Part shown: positions 50,001 to 60,161 of the stretch, piece after piece | How positions within the stretch are numbered: position 1 is the stretch's first letter | Layout of the letters: each line of letters opens with the position of its first letter | Origin: Cloeon dipterum | Taxonomy: Eukaryota; Arthropoda; Insecta; Ephemeroptera; Baetidae | Assembly (NCBI RefSeq): GCF_949628265.1 | Contig: NC_088790.1 | Coordinates: forward strand, 24,122,545 to 24,186,544 | Direction of reading: 5' to 3' | Length of the DNA: 64,000 nucleotides | Notes under the pieces: model-generated | Told to the model about the DNA's origin: nothing | What the model saw: only the letters and a program-made list of their open reading frames with translations | The model's database searches: none | Position numbers and translations under genes: made by a program

Positions 50001-50874
50001 AGAAAATTTTAATTGAAATTGATTGTGCCACACTCTCACTTTTCGTACTGATAGATAATTTATAAGAGCGACAAGAATATTATCTTAAATTTACTGGATC
50101 TATTTTTCGCTTTTAATTCTTTGGGTTTCCCAGAAGCAAGTGACTCTTTATACGTAAATAATCTTTAAATACCTTTGGAAATGTTTTTAATTTCGAAATT
50201 CATGGGAAGAAAATCAAGTTTTAAGTTTTTTCTTCCTCTACCTGGATTAAATAATTGACAACCCCTTTTTCTGCTGAGTTAGTCATTTTCTCTAAGCGTT
50301 AATTTGAGCAGAATTCAGCTATTTTAAATTATTAAAACTTTTTTAATTTCCAAATTGAACATGTTACTCGCAGCGGGGTCCAGATGTGCGATAAAATTGG
50401 TCTCCACTGCGCAGATCCAAGATGGCGTCTGAATGTGGGAAACAAAAAACTCTCTTTGGATCCCCGTTCAAGTGTCAAGAGTTTGTTTTTACGATCCAAA
50501 AGACACAGTTAGTACAAGTAATGCAAATTATGTCACAATAGTGACGAAAACTTGGTTCTTTTCGCGCATTTTCACGTGACTGTTTTTTCGCGCCATTCTC
50601 CACCGGACGCCATATCTGCGCGTCGCGCGAATCTGGTCCCCGCTGAAATTGAAATTATGTTACTCGTTAAAAAATTAATCCATTTAAGAGCAAAAAACAT
50701 GTTTGATTTCCCAATTATAACTTTTAAAACAAAAAATTAATAATATTTTTGAATTTTGTGTTACAGATTTTGGTTTGGCACACGCAGTCGAAGAAAAATT
50801 CACCGTCTGCAGCAATCAACGCGACACAGTATAAAGACACTAATCTGATTGAGCTTAAAAAGCACATGGTGTAG
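44020..50874 (+). CDS. Beta-1,3-glucuronosyltransferase (GlcAT-P/S type)
   Basis: Golgi type II glycosyltransferase of family GT43 that transfers glucuronic acid from UDP-GlcUA to galactose on glycan chains. Coding exons: 44020-44232, 45794-46073, 47692-47849, 47910-48086, 48575-48688 and 50767-50874, giving 349 residues. A short basic N-terminus (MYSTRKF) precedes a membrane anchor at about 8-25 and a stem. The catalytic domain starts with LYIITPTYRRPEQQPEMTRL. The manganese-binding motif is D205-D206-D207 in YFADDDNTY. The acceptor-site signature FPVDMAEFAV follows. GYEEDGFLKSL holds the probable catalytic base (E290 by alignment with human GlcAT-I), and CTEILVWHT is near the end. Sequence is nearest to insect GlcAT-P/GlcAT-S. 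Exon 44006-44232 begins 14 bases before the ATG. In-frame extension from 43798 is possible. Introns hold four transposon insertions. Confidence 0.92.
46261..46517. mobile_element. CAGCGGGG MITE family, copy 2 (3' end truncated)
   Basis: Lies in intron 2 of the glucuronosyltransferase gene. It begins CAGCGGGGGCCAGATGTGCG and is closely similar to the copy at 50371, but similarity stops near GCGTCGCGG so the right inverted repeat is missing or decayed. Confidence 0.75.
48732..49981. mobile_element. Non-autonomous hAT-like transposon with intact 8 bp target duplication
   Basis: Lies in the last intron of the glucuronosyltransferase gene. The ends are TAGGGTTGGGAAACTTAGAC and its inverse, and CTGATAAG occurs directly outside both ends (48724-48731 and 49982-49989). 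An 8 bp duplication with this type of terminus is characteristic of hAT elements. Subterminal regions carry many copies of GTCTAAAA-type words, possible transposase-binding sites. No transposase ORF is present. A foldback element (49165-49516) is nested inside. Confidence 0.85.
49165..49516. mobile_element. Foldback element, family copy 2, nested in the hAT-like element
   Basis: Homologous to 27390-27783: GTTCGAAGCCGCCAAC then TATACTTTCGTAATAAATTT on the left, and AAAGTATACGGTGGCGCCAT on the right. Compared with copy 1 it lacks the GATGGCGCCACC segment on the left arm and is shorter on the right. Confidence 0.75.
50371..50645. mobile_element. CAGCGGGG MITE family, copy 3 (complete)
   Basis: Lies in the last intron of the glucuronosyltransferase gene. 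The ends are CAGCGGGGTCCAGATG and the inverse of CAGCGGGGACCAGATT, giving a 15 bp inverted repeat. The body is shared with 39833-40100 and 46261-46517. No ORF of consequence. Confidence 0.85.
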
Positions 50875-52876
50875 CTGCTGCAGCTGTAAATATAAAATAA
50901 TTATACTCTGTGACCTCTCTTTCTCCAGCATTAATTAAAATACGCACGCGCGGCGGACATTGACCGGAAGAATCATCGACACACACACATCATCGGTTTC
51001 ATTCAGTGTACTTGTGAATTTCAACTGCCTCTAAAAGTGTTTGGAAATCATAAAATTGTGATAATTTTCATAAAGTAGGTTTAAGACTGCGGCGGGACAA
51101 AATAATGTGTAAAATTAAATCGAGGTTTAATTTTTGCCCATCGATTCAGTCTCATGTATTTGCATAGCAATCGCTGAACTTGTACCCTTTAGCAATTTCC
51201 GACGTGGCAAAAAAGGACTGAATCCGAGATAGCTGATTACTGAAAAATCAAAATAGCTGTGAAACAAACGTAGGAAGCGCGGACGCGTGTGTGTTGCCGT
51301 CATTTTTAAATGTCGTCTCTCTATATTTAACATGATGTGTATAATGCGAAAAGTCCCAAATTGATAAACACAAATGTGGCAAGTTACTTAGCTCTAAGAT
51401 TCATAAAAGACTTTCAACCAATTATTCCTACGAAAATAATTTTAAATAATCGATATAATCTATTTATTTATTTCCACCAAAGATTGAAAACGATCCAGTC
51501 AAATCCAAATTTTGAACTAAAAAGTTTTCATTTTCCCTGAATTTAATATTAATAATTAATTGTCTCTGGGAAAAGGAAATTAATGGTGAAATTTGATTCA
51601 CGAAATGTCAAACGAAAAATTGTAAAATAAACTAGTTAAGTTTTTGCAATCAAATAATTAGTGTTTTATTTAAAGCAGTTTTTAAGTTGAATAAAAATAC
51701 ATTGACACATTTTAAGGCAAGAAAAAGAGCATTATTTTATTAAGATAATATTTTCAACAAATGTTCTGAGAGCTTCAGGATTTTTGAATAATTATTATTG
51801 GCCGAATTCGTCAAAGATTAACACTTTGAAACTGAAATTGAATGTATGCAAAGTCAATTTCTGTTAAAAAATTTCTTATTTTCTGCATTTATTATATCTA
51901 GAAACAATTAGACGATTTAAAATCTATTTCAACTTCATGTATAGGATCATATCGACATATTGGTGGTTTGTAACTTTATTTATTGAAATATTTAAAAATT
52001 AATTTTAAAAATCGTATTACACAAATAATTTAAGCATAACAAATCTTGCAATTCTCGCTGTTCATTTTATTTTCATATAGTTATTTAAGTAAACATATTT
52101 ATTAAATAAATAAAAATTTCATATTTTGGAGTGTTGAAGAATAATTGAAAAATATAATAAATTAAATAATATAGTTTTTTTATTATAAAAAGTATTTAAG
52201 AAATTGTTGCAAAAGCGCATAAGTCACTTGTGAGTTAAATTTTTTTTAAGAATTTGGAGAGTAAACGTTTCAAAACTCACCAGGGCTGAAAAAATATCGT
52301 ATCTTTTAATTGATTTTGAAGTTTTTCCTAAAGCAAAGTTTTTCCAGTTGCGGCATTAACTCGAAAACAATTAAATGTGTGCTCATATTTGAATGTCGTA
52401 GTGATTTATTTACCTTATTTTGACGCTGCGTGTCCCATAATACACAATAATAACAAAAATGAACACATTTATTTGAGGAAACATGTTTGAAATATGTTTC
52501 TATAATGAAACTGTTGTTTTTTCAATCCAGCTAAGAATCACGATTCTCAGAACAGGCGTACGCACGAACGTATTTCTTTAAATTTTTATTATAAAACACA
52601 CTTATTTAAAATTTCGTTGCTACATACAATACGTACTCTTAAACACTTTAATTTGGGGGTATGTATTGTTATAAATTGTACAATATAAGAGTGCAGCGCG
52701 TTCAAATTTATTTTAATTGAGAAATAATTAAAAAATAGTTATTTCCAAAATCAACTGAATTTTATATTTTTTGATATTAAATAATCTCTGTATATCAACT
52801 TTGGATGTTTTTTCCTTTGTAAACCCGTTTAAATATTTTGCTTTTATTATATATTCACAGAAGCCCAGCAACAATT
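50875..52876. other. Intergenic region downstream of the glucuronosyltransferase gene
   Basis: Very AT-rich with no clear AATAAA in the first 300 bp after the stop codon. The small ORFs present have no domain features. Nothing else is supported. Confidence 0.4.
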
Positions 52877-53314
52877 AAAGAGGAATGATACTGCAAACGC
52901 CTGGAAAATGCTTGTTGCCAATGCATAAACTCATCGCTTAGGATTCAGTTAAAGCCTAAATTGACCAAGGAGCGCTGTAATTTTTTGAGAAAATTGGCTG
53001 GAAAGTTAGCGTGCTTTTCAAATGGTGCTGGCTGTCTCCTTACTTGAAAACCGATTTAATTTCAAAGCCAAGAGTTTCCCCAATAAGTGGCATACACCGT
53101 TGAACAGATCTCGACGAGAGGAATCGGAATATGCCAAGAAAATATGTTCAAGCACTGTAAATTTTGGAGAAAATTGGCAAAATTTGAATTTTTACTGTAG
53201 GAAGGTCATTTTTTATTATTGCAAATTGTTGAACAAATTGTTTATCGATCAATTGTTTATGGCATCCAACAATTCAAATAATTTTCAATTGTTGCCCAGT
53301 ATCATTCCACTTTT
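52877..53314. mobile_element. ~440 bp MITE family, copy 4 (complete)
   Basis: Inverted relative to 12056-12497. It starts AAAGAGGAATGATACTGC and ends with the inverse of AAAAGTGGAATGATACTGGG. The terminal repeat core GGAATGATACTG is intact on both ends, making this the best-preserved copy. It lies upstream of the isocitrate dehydrogenase gene. Confidence 0.8.
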
Positions 53315-53586
53315 ATAAAAAAATAATATTCACATGTCCCAATTAAATTTTTCCCATAATTAATATTTTTCATTTTTCCAACAGTATGAATCTCACTCAG
53401 CAACAGTTCGTGAAAACGACGCTAGATGTCCCTTCATTCGCAGAGAGGTGTGTTTGAGTCCTTGTGACGTGTGGTGTCCCTACTCCGCGAGCCTCGTACC
53501 ATACCATCGTCCAGTCCAGTGCGCCGTCTTATCTATCAGCTCGCCCATTGAAACGTCTTTTGCCTTCCAGCTCCAAAGCCGCAAAC

Positions 53587-56500
53587 ATGTCCAAGATTCA
53601 AGGTACGTGAAAAAAAACCTCTCTTTTGTCAAAGAAGGTGTTGTTTTCTGTTCGTTGGCCAATTTTCAGTTCTCATTCGAGTCACAAAGCCGGCCTTAGA
53701 ATATGCTTTTCTGTAGTTTGTGTATTATTGCCAGGAACAGGGAACAAACTAAATTATTGCTTATCGAATTTCTCACTGCTTCGTTGTAGCGATTCACATG
53801 GGGGAGTGTGCATTTAACAGATGTTCACCTTGAGGACGTGACTGGCCACTTTTTGTGTCACCAGATTTTAATTGATTAATTTCTGAAGGAATAACAAAAG
53901 ACAAAAAGAGCTGAAAATTTTTTACTATTGAAAATTTAAAGTTCTGTCTTATCAGTGCAAAAATGTACGGAATAATTTTTTTTACTAAGTAAAATTTAAA
54001 TGGGCCAGAAACAGAAAAAGCCCAAAAAACTTTCTCGTGTAGCGGTGCATTGACATTGTGAAAAGAAAGTTGCGTGCTGAATCGAGAGGACGAGAGGAAG
54101 AAAATTTTACGGTGCAGTAAATGAGAATACAGGAGGGGAAATTATGAATACTGTTAGCTCGATCATCTCAATAGAAATAGGATAGACTCTCGGCTTGAAT
54201 TGATAACAATGCAATGCAAGGACACAAATTCTCTCTTTTAAATTAATCAACGCCAATAAATGAATTAGGAAAGAGACACGCAACCATAAAATTATTAAAA
54301 AATTGTCTCGAATTTTTTATCATAATTTAAATTAAATTTGGCGAAAGGGACAAATCAGCAAACTGATAAGTTTTTAATTAATTTACAATAAAATTTAATT
54401 TGACTCTCCAAATATTAATTAAAAATTCTCAATTATTTGCAGCCGGGCCAGTAGTCGACATCCTTGGGGATGAAATGACCAGGTAAAACGAAAAAATTAG
54501 CCTTTTTTTAATTTAATACAATTTGATTATCATCTAGAATCATCTGGGACTTGATCAAAGACAAGCTGATTCTGCCTTTCCTCGACATCGAGCTGCACAC
54601 TTATGACCTGGGCATCGAGAACCGGGACAAGACCGACGACAAGGTCACCGTCGAGTGCGCCAACGCTGTAAAGAAGTACAACGTCGGCATCAAATGCGCC
54701 ACGATCACGCCTGACGAGAACAGGGTTAAAGGTCGGCTTTCGTTTTTCACAGGGTCGATAGTTTTAAATTTTTTACAAGCATTTTTTTGGTAATTTGGAT
54801 AAATCAGAAAATTATACACAAGTCATAAATTAATTTCCTGCTCAAATAAATTGCCCAAATATTGGAACTAAGCCTTTTTTGCGACAGAATTCAACCTGAA
54901 GCAAATGTGGAAGTCTCCAAACGGCACCATCCGAAACATCCTCGGCGGCACCGTCTTCAGGGAGCCGATCATTTGCAAAAACATTCCGCGGCTTGTCACT
55001 TGCTGGACGAAGCCGATCATCATCGGACGTCACGCGCATGCCGATCAGGTAAAATGCACTCGTAATCGTTATAAATTTTAATAATCCCCTGCGTCATCGT
55101 TGCAACAAAGTGTAAACAAGATTTACATTCCCCCACTTCTGCCTGCTGCAGTTGTTGACCAGATTTAAATTGAGTGCGTCTATAATATGCAAGTCATGCG
55201 GAAAAATTTATTGACTCAATATTAATTCATATTTTCCTATAAATAGAGCATTGAAAGGGAACAATTTTATACAAGAATTTAACATGAACGTCGTGGATTA
55301 ATTTAGCTCTTCGTGAAATTTGAAAGGGAAATACTATAAATAACATGCAGAGCTAATGATAAGCCAGCCGATCGATAAAATTAATTTCATATACCTAATT
55401 CAACTATTAAGTTTTAAAATTCGCGATCTTTGTTTAAAAGAAGTCAGTTTTTAAATTATCTTAGGAACATTTTAAATCTACGATAAAAAGAAATTTTGCT
55501 CTCCTTTTGCCGTCTGCAAGTAGTTTTCTAGAAACGCTCAAATTTTGAAGCGAAATTAAGTAGATTATTACAAATTTCACAAACTCCAAAAGGGCAGCAG
55601 GCCAAGGGATTAGAAATTAGAATCTTTCAGCTTTAATGTAATACATATCATTTCTCTCATTTTAAGTGCGATTTAAAAATTATGTTTCAGTTCTAGCCGA
55701 TTTTAAAACAGTTACTATTTTTATTTTATGAAATTCTAATGATATATTTTGCAAAGGTTTATTATTTGAAATAATTTATATATTAAATTAAAATATTTGA
55801 CGAACCAGAAAAATTGAAATGATTCAAAAGTGTTTTTTCTGAGCTTTGAAGTTTTTTAAATTAGCTCGTTGATATCAAATCTACAAATAATCTGAGATGA
55901 TTTATTTTTTTCTTATCTGCTTTGTAAGTAATAGTTCAATCATTTGAAAATTACGAACGTAAGATGTAAATGGACCTGTTCATAGGCCAAAAACTAACGA
56001 ATTAGAAATTTTTTCTAGGTTTAAGACATTTCAAATGGAATTTTCCAGAAATTAGTTACTGATGCTTCGATGAAATTGAGTTTACTTTTGAAAAACCAAC
56101 ACAAGATCGATATGCATTTAATTTTGTAGCATTTCCCAAGCACGGATTTTCCTTGAGTGCTTCATAGCTCTCGCCAACACCATTGAATTTGAAAATAACC
56201 TTTGTTAAATTAATTAGTTGAAGTGCTAAAGAAAAATTAATATATTTAGATTTTTTTTTAATTATTAAAAACGCAACGAAAACCTGCCCAATGAAAAATT
56301 AACAAGCTTGATATATTTTTACGGAATTATTCACTGAATAAAAACGAAATTTTCAGTACAAAGCAACCGAGTTGATGGCCCCAGGCGCCGGCAGGGTTGA
56401 AATCACGTTTATCCCGAAAGACGGCAGCGCTGGCGAGACGAAAGTGGTGCACGAATTTGACGGTGCAGGCATCACGCTGGCCATGTTCAACACGGACGAA

Positions 56501-58241
56501 TCCATTCGGTCAGTTTTTTAAGAGAGACTTTAATTCTTTTTCACCAGTGCTAATTGGACCGTTTATTGCATAGTGGCTTCGCACACTCGTCGTTCAAATT
56601 CGCGCTCAACCGCGCCTACCCGCTGTACATGAGCACCAAGAACACCATTCTCAAGTTCTACGACGGCCGCTTCAAGAACATTTTCCAAGAAATTTACGAC
56701 AAGTACGCAGTAATTATCTGACTCGCAGCTCACTTGACTTGACACTGCTCCTTTCGCAGCGAGTACAAGTCGCAGTTCGAGGCCAAGGGAATTTGGTACG
56801 AGCACCGCCTCATCGACGACATGGTCGCCTACGCCATGAAGTCCGAGGGTGGATTCGTCTGGGCCTGCAAGAACTACGACGGAGACGTCCAGTCAGACTC
56901 TGTTGCTCAGGGATACGGTAATAATAAATTAAAAATAAAATTTGAGGAAGACATATGATGTCAATTTTTTACCCGTTCGCGTGGGAGGGTTTGCAATTTT
57001 GTCTTGAGCGATTTAGGATGGAAAAAAAAATTTAAATTGGAATAGTTCTCAGGATGGAAGTGGAAATTCCCCATTATCACAGAATCAATTAACCATGCAC
57101 ACAAGCAAAAAAGGATATATTTCCACGTTCTTATTGGGAACTTTTCCAATTTTAAAATATTTTTTGGAATATTACCTGTTAAAACGAGGCAAAAATTCTA
57201 ATTTTACCGCTACAAAATTGATAAAATACAAACACTTAGCTGATTTGATATATTTTTAAGTTTAAAAAAATAGGAAAATATGTCTGTTGGAAAAATGATT
57301 TTTCCAAGATTGTAAAGCTAGTCGATGAAATAATTCAAAATTGTTTCTATCTTGGATTTTTTATCGAATTATACAAATATTTAATTTGAAAACGATCCAA
57401 AAATATTTTTTTTATTTGAATTTATAAAAAAGGCACAGGTTCCCCATTCTGCGGCTGTAAATTTTAGACGGTTAACTATTTCTTCTGAGCTTCTAATCGA
57501 TACTGGAACATGAATTTTGTAATATTTGCCATCCAATAAATAAATTCAAGGCAAAAATGTTTTCAGGCTCTTTGGGAATGATGACGTCCGTCTTGATCTG
57601 CCCTGACGGAAAGACTGTCGAGTCTGAAGCAGCTCACGGCACGGTGACGCGCCACTACAGATTCCACCAGCAGGGCAAGGAAACCTCCACCAACCCCATT
57701 GGTGCGTACAAAAATCCACAGTTAGAGGTCTTTCCTGAAAATTAAATTATATTTCAGCCTCCATCTTCGCCTGGACCAGAGGTCTGCTGCACCGAGCCAA
57801 GCTGGACAACAACGCTGCGCTCAAGAACTTTGCCGAAAAGCTGGAGGAGGTTTGCGTGGAGACCATCGAGGCCGGGTTCATGACTAAGGATCTTGCCATT
57901 TGCGTCAAGGGCATGGCCAAGTATGTCATGATTTTAGTTACAAGTCTTTTATTTGCCTGAAATTTATTTGCTGCAAAATCCAAATTTTAAAAAAAATTCT
58001 CAGCTTATATCAGGGTTTTATTTTATTAAATTTCTATTTCTGCTCCTGATATTAAATTAAAATGTATTACAAAATAAACAGTAGGCATAACTTATGAATT
58101 TCCTTTTCTGATTATCCGATTAATTTTATTTGTCGTCTGATAAAATCAATATTTTCCAGTGTTAAGCGTGAGGACTACCTGGACACCTTTGCCTTCATGG
58201 ACAAGCTGGCCGAGAACCTGAAAAAGAAACTTGGCTGCTGA
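53587..58241 (+). CDS. Idh: NADP-dependent isocitrate dehydrogenase, cytosolic type
   Basis: Converts isocitrate to 2-oxoglutarate and CO2, producing NADPH. Ten exons: 53587-53602, 54443-54482, 54538-54731, 54888-55048, 56357-56508, 56574-56702, 56760-56917, 57567-57701, 57758-57920 and 58160-58241, giving 409 residues (human IDH1 414). Substrate-site residues lie in [19 protein letters not shown]. The arginine equivalent to human R132 is R131 in [11 protein letters not shown]. The dehydrogenase signature [20 protein letters not shown] crosses the exon 7/8 join, and [20 protein letters not shown] follows for NADP binding. The start MSKIQ has no mitochondrial presequence. The C-terminus KKKLGC is not the peroxisomal -AKL of mammalian IDH1, so a cytosolic product is expected. 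An upstream exon could add a presequence in another isoform. AATAAA near 58437 is a possible poly(A) signal. Confidence 0.95.
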
Positions 58242-60161
58242 CTAGCCGGCCAAACGCAAACCATCGCCTCAAAAATCTAACACCAAATTTTTGCTTAACT
58301 GTGACTTTTTGTTTTTGTTTGTACTGGTTACAATTTGTTGATTTAATTTGCCTTTCAGTGATAGGACTCAATAATGTCATTTGTTCAATTTCAATATAAA
58401 TATATACACTTTTTCCAACAATAATTAGTTGAGAATTTTTAATAAAAAATCGAAAAAATTTAATTCTTCCGTGTTTTTGGTTTGACGCCATTATCATTTC
58501 CAGGAAAAATATAAATTATAAAACTGAATGGAATTTAGAGACTGGAAATTTGGATTCCATGAAAAATAGGATTAATTTACTTTGAATGTCAATTTTTTAA
58601 CTTCAAATAGCGTCACAGTAAACACAAATAAGTACATAAAACATGCTATTTTATGCAATTTGGCTGTTGATCAAAAATTTTTCTGAGCTATAAATCTTCG
58701 TGAGGTTATGAAATGAGCACGAATCAAATTTAAGTCTATTAGAAAAAACTCGAAATCTTCTTGAAGCGTCTAAATTTTCCAAAACTGTCTAAAAGTAATA
58801 TAAATAAAGACTAAATATCGTATAAAACCGTATTTTGTTGTAATGCGCGTAGATAGACACAAACTTTTAATTTTTGCCAATAATGTAATCACCAAATCTC
58901 GTGCTCTTAAAGTCAGAATTGCAAAACCTGCACACAATTCTACTCAATTTGACCTCTCCCCTTGGTCACCAAAGGGTTTCGAGGGTGATCAACCCTCATC
59001 CCTCTTCCACCCCATGCATAGCAGTGAAAAATAATAAATCTCGTTGCTTTGCACTTAAAAGAACTTATTCGCTGATCATACAATTCTCTTAAATTAATAA
59101 AAATCTACACCAAAGTACCATTATTTACCCATACATATTTTACGCTGATTTTCCGTTGGGTTTGTCGAATTTTTCCCTGATCGCGATTAGGTGATTGAAA
59201 ATAATGTCGTAAAAATCTCTGAAAACTAAAACATCGAATGTATAAAGAAAACTGGTAAAACGATTTTGATAAAACTTTGGCAAAACTTTCAACATCTAAT
59301 GCCTAGCTCAGTCATATCCAGGATAACAATTAGTTTTGCAAAAAATTATTATTTTGAAAATTTTGACTTTTTCGAAATTTTGCTGAAATAAATTCACAGC
59401 AATTCGAAAAATGGTTCGATTTTGAAAAAAAAACACGGGTGGACGTGCTTCACCTATTTGCACCGACTGCTGCCAGAATCACCACTGTGTGGGGCACACA
59501 GGGCTCCGAAAACAAGTTTTTCAGATTCACCGTGACATTCTGCGTCTTCTAGTACCAACCGACGCGCCCAAAACTGGCGTTATTTTTAAGTGTTTAGTTT
59601 TTTTTGCACGGGCTGGATCGAGATTCTGACTTCAATACATAAAATTTCGCATTCCCCTGCCTGATCTTTCGGTTTTCGCGCCGAATTTCGCGGAGTTGGT
59701 GATTTTTTTTTTACACGGGAAAATGGGGAGGGTTTCAGTCCTCATTTTTTCTTTCCAAGAGCAAACCTGCCCTCCCTGAGCGTATCCTGGCCGGCCATCA
59801 ACCTGCCAGGCAACAGTCATAACACAAGTGTAATAATTAAATTATTATATGAACATTCTGGTCTGCTCTCTGCAAATTTTTAAATCAATAATTGCGAAGT
59901 TTTTTGTGTTCTACATATTTTTGCTCTCTTTTAGCAGCCTCTGTTTTGAACCCACATTTTGTGGTGGACGTGATTTTTTTATGAGTTCCGGATAATATGC
60001 ATATACGAAGCGCGTGGAACGGCAATGAAGCGTTTTAACAAGAGCAATTCTGTGAAAACTGCTCTCGTCATATTTTTCAGCAAAATCAGCACAGATAGGA
60101 AACAGTCTCTATAGCTGCGTTGAACGTCATTGTGAATTGTGAACTAGTGCGAAAAGGCATC
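58242..60161. other. Intergenic region between Idh and the lectin gene
   Basis: AT-rich, with weak GTCTAAA-type words around 58745-58830 resembling the subterminal repeats of the hAT-like elements, and the dispersed repeat at 58870. The stretch 59440-59800 is less AT-rich but shows no gene. Confidence 0.4.
58870..59131. repeat. Dispersed ~260 bp repeat, copy B
   Basis: Collinear with 26317-26574: GTAATCACCAAATCTCG, CAGAATTGCAAAACC, GGTTTCGAGGGTGATCAACC and a tail TTAATAAAAATCTACACCAA. Inverted repeats at the ends are not evident, so the element class is unknown. Confidence 0.6.
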
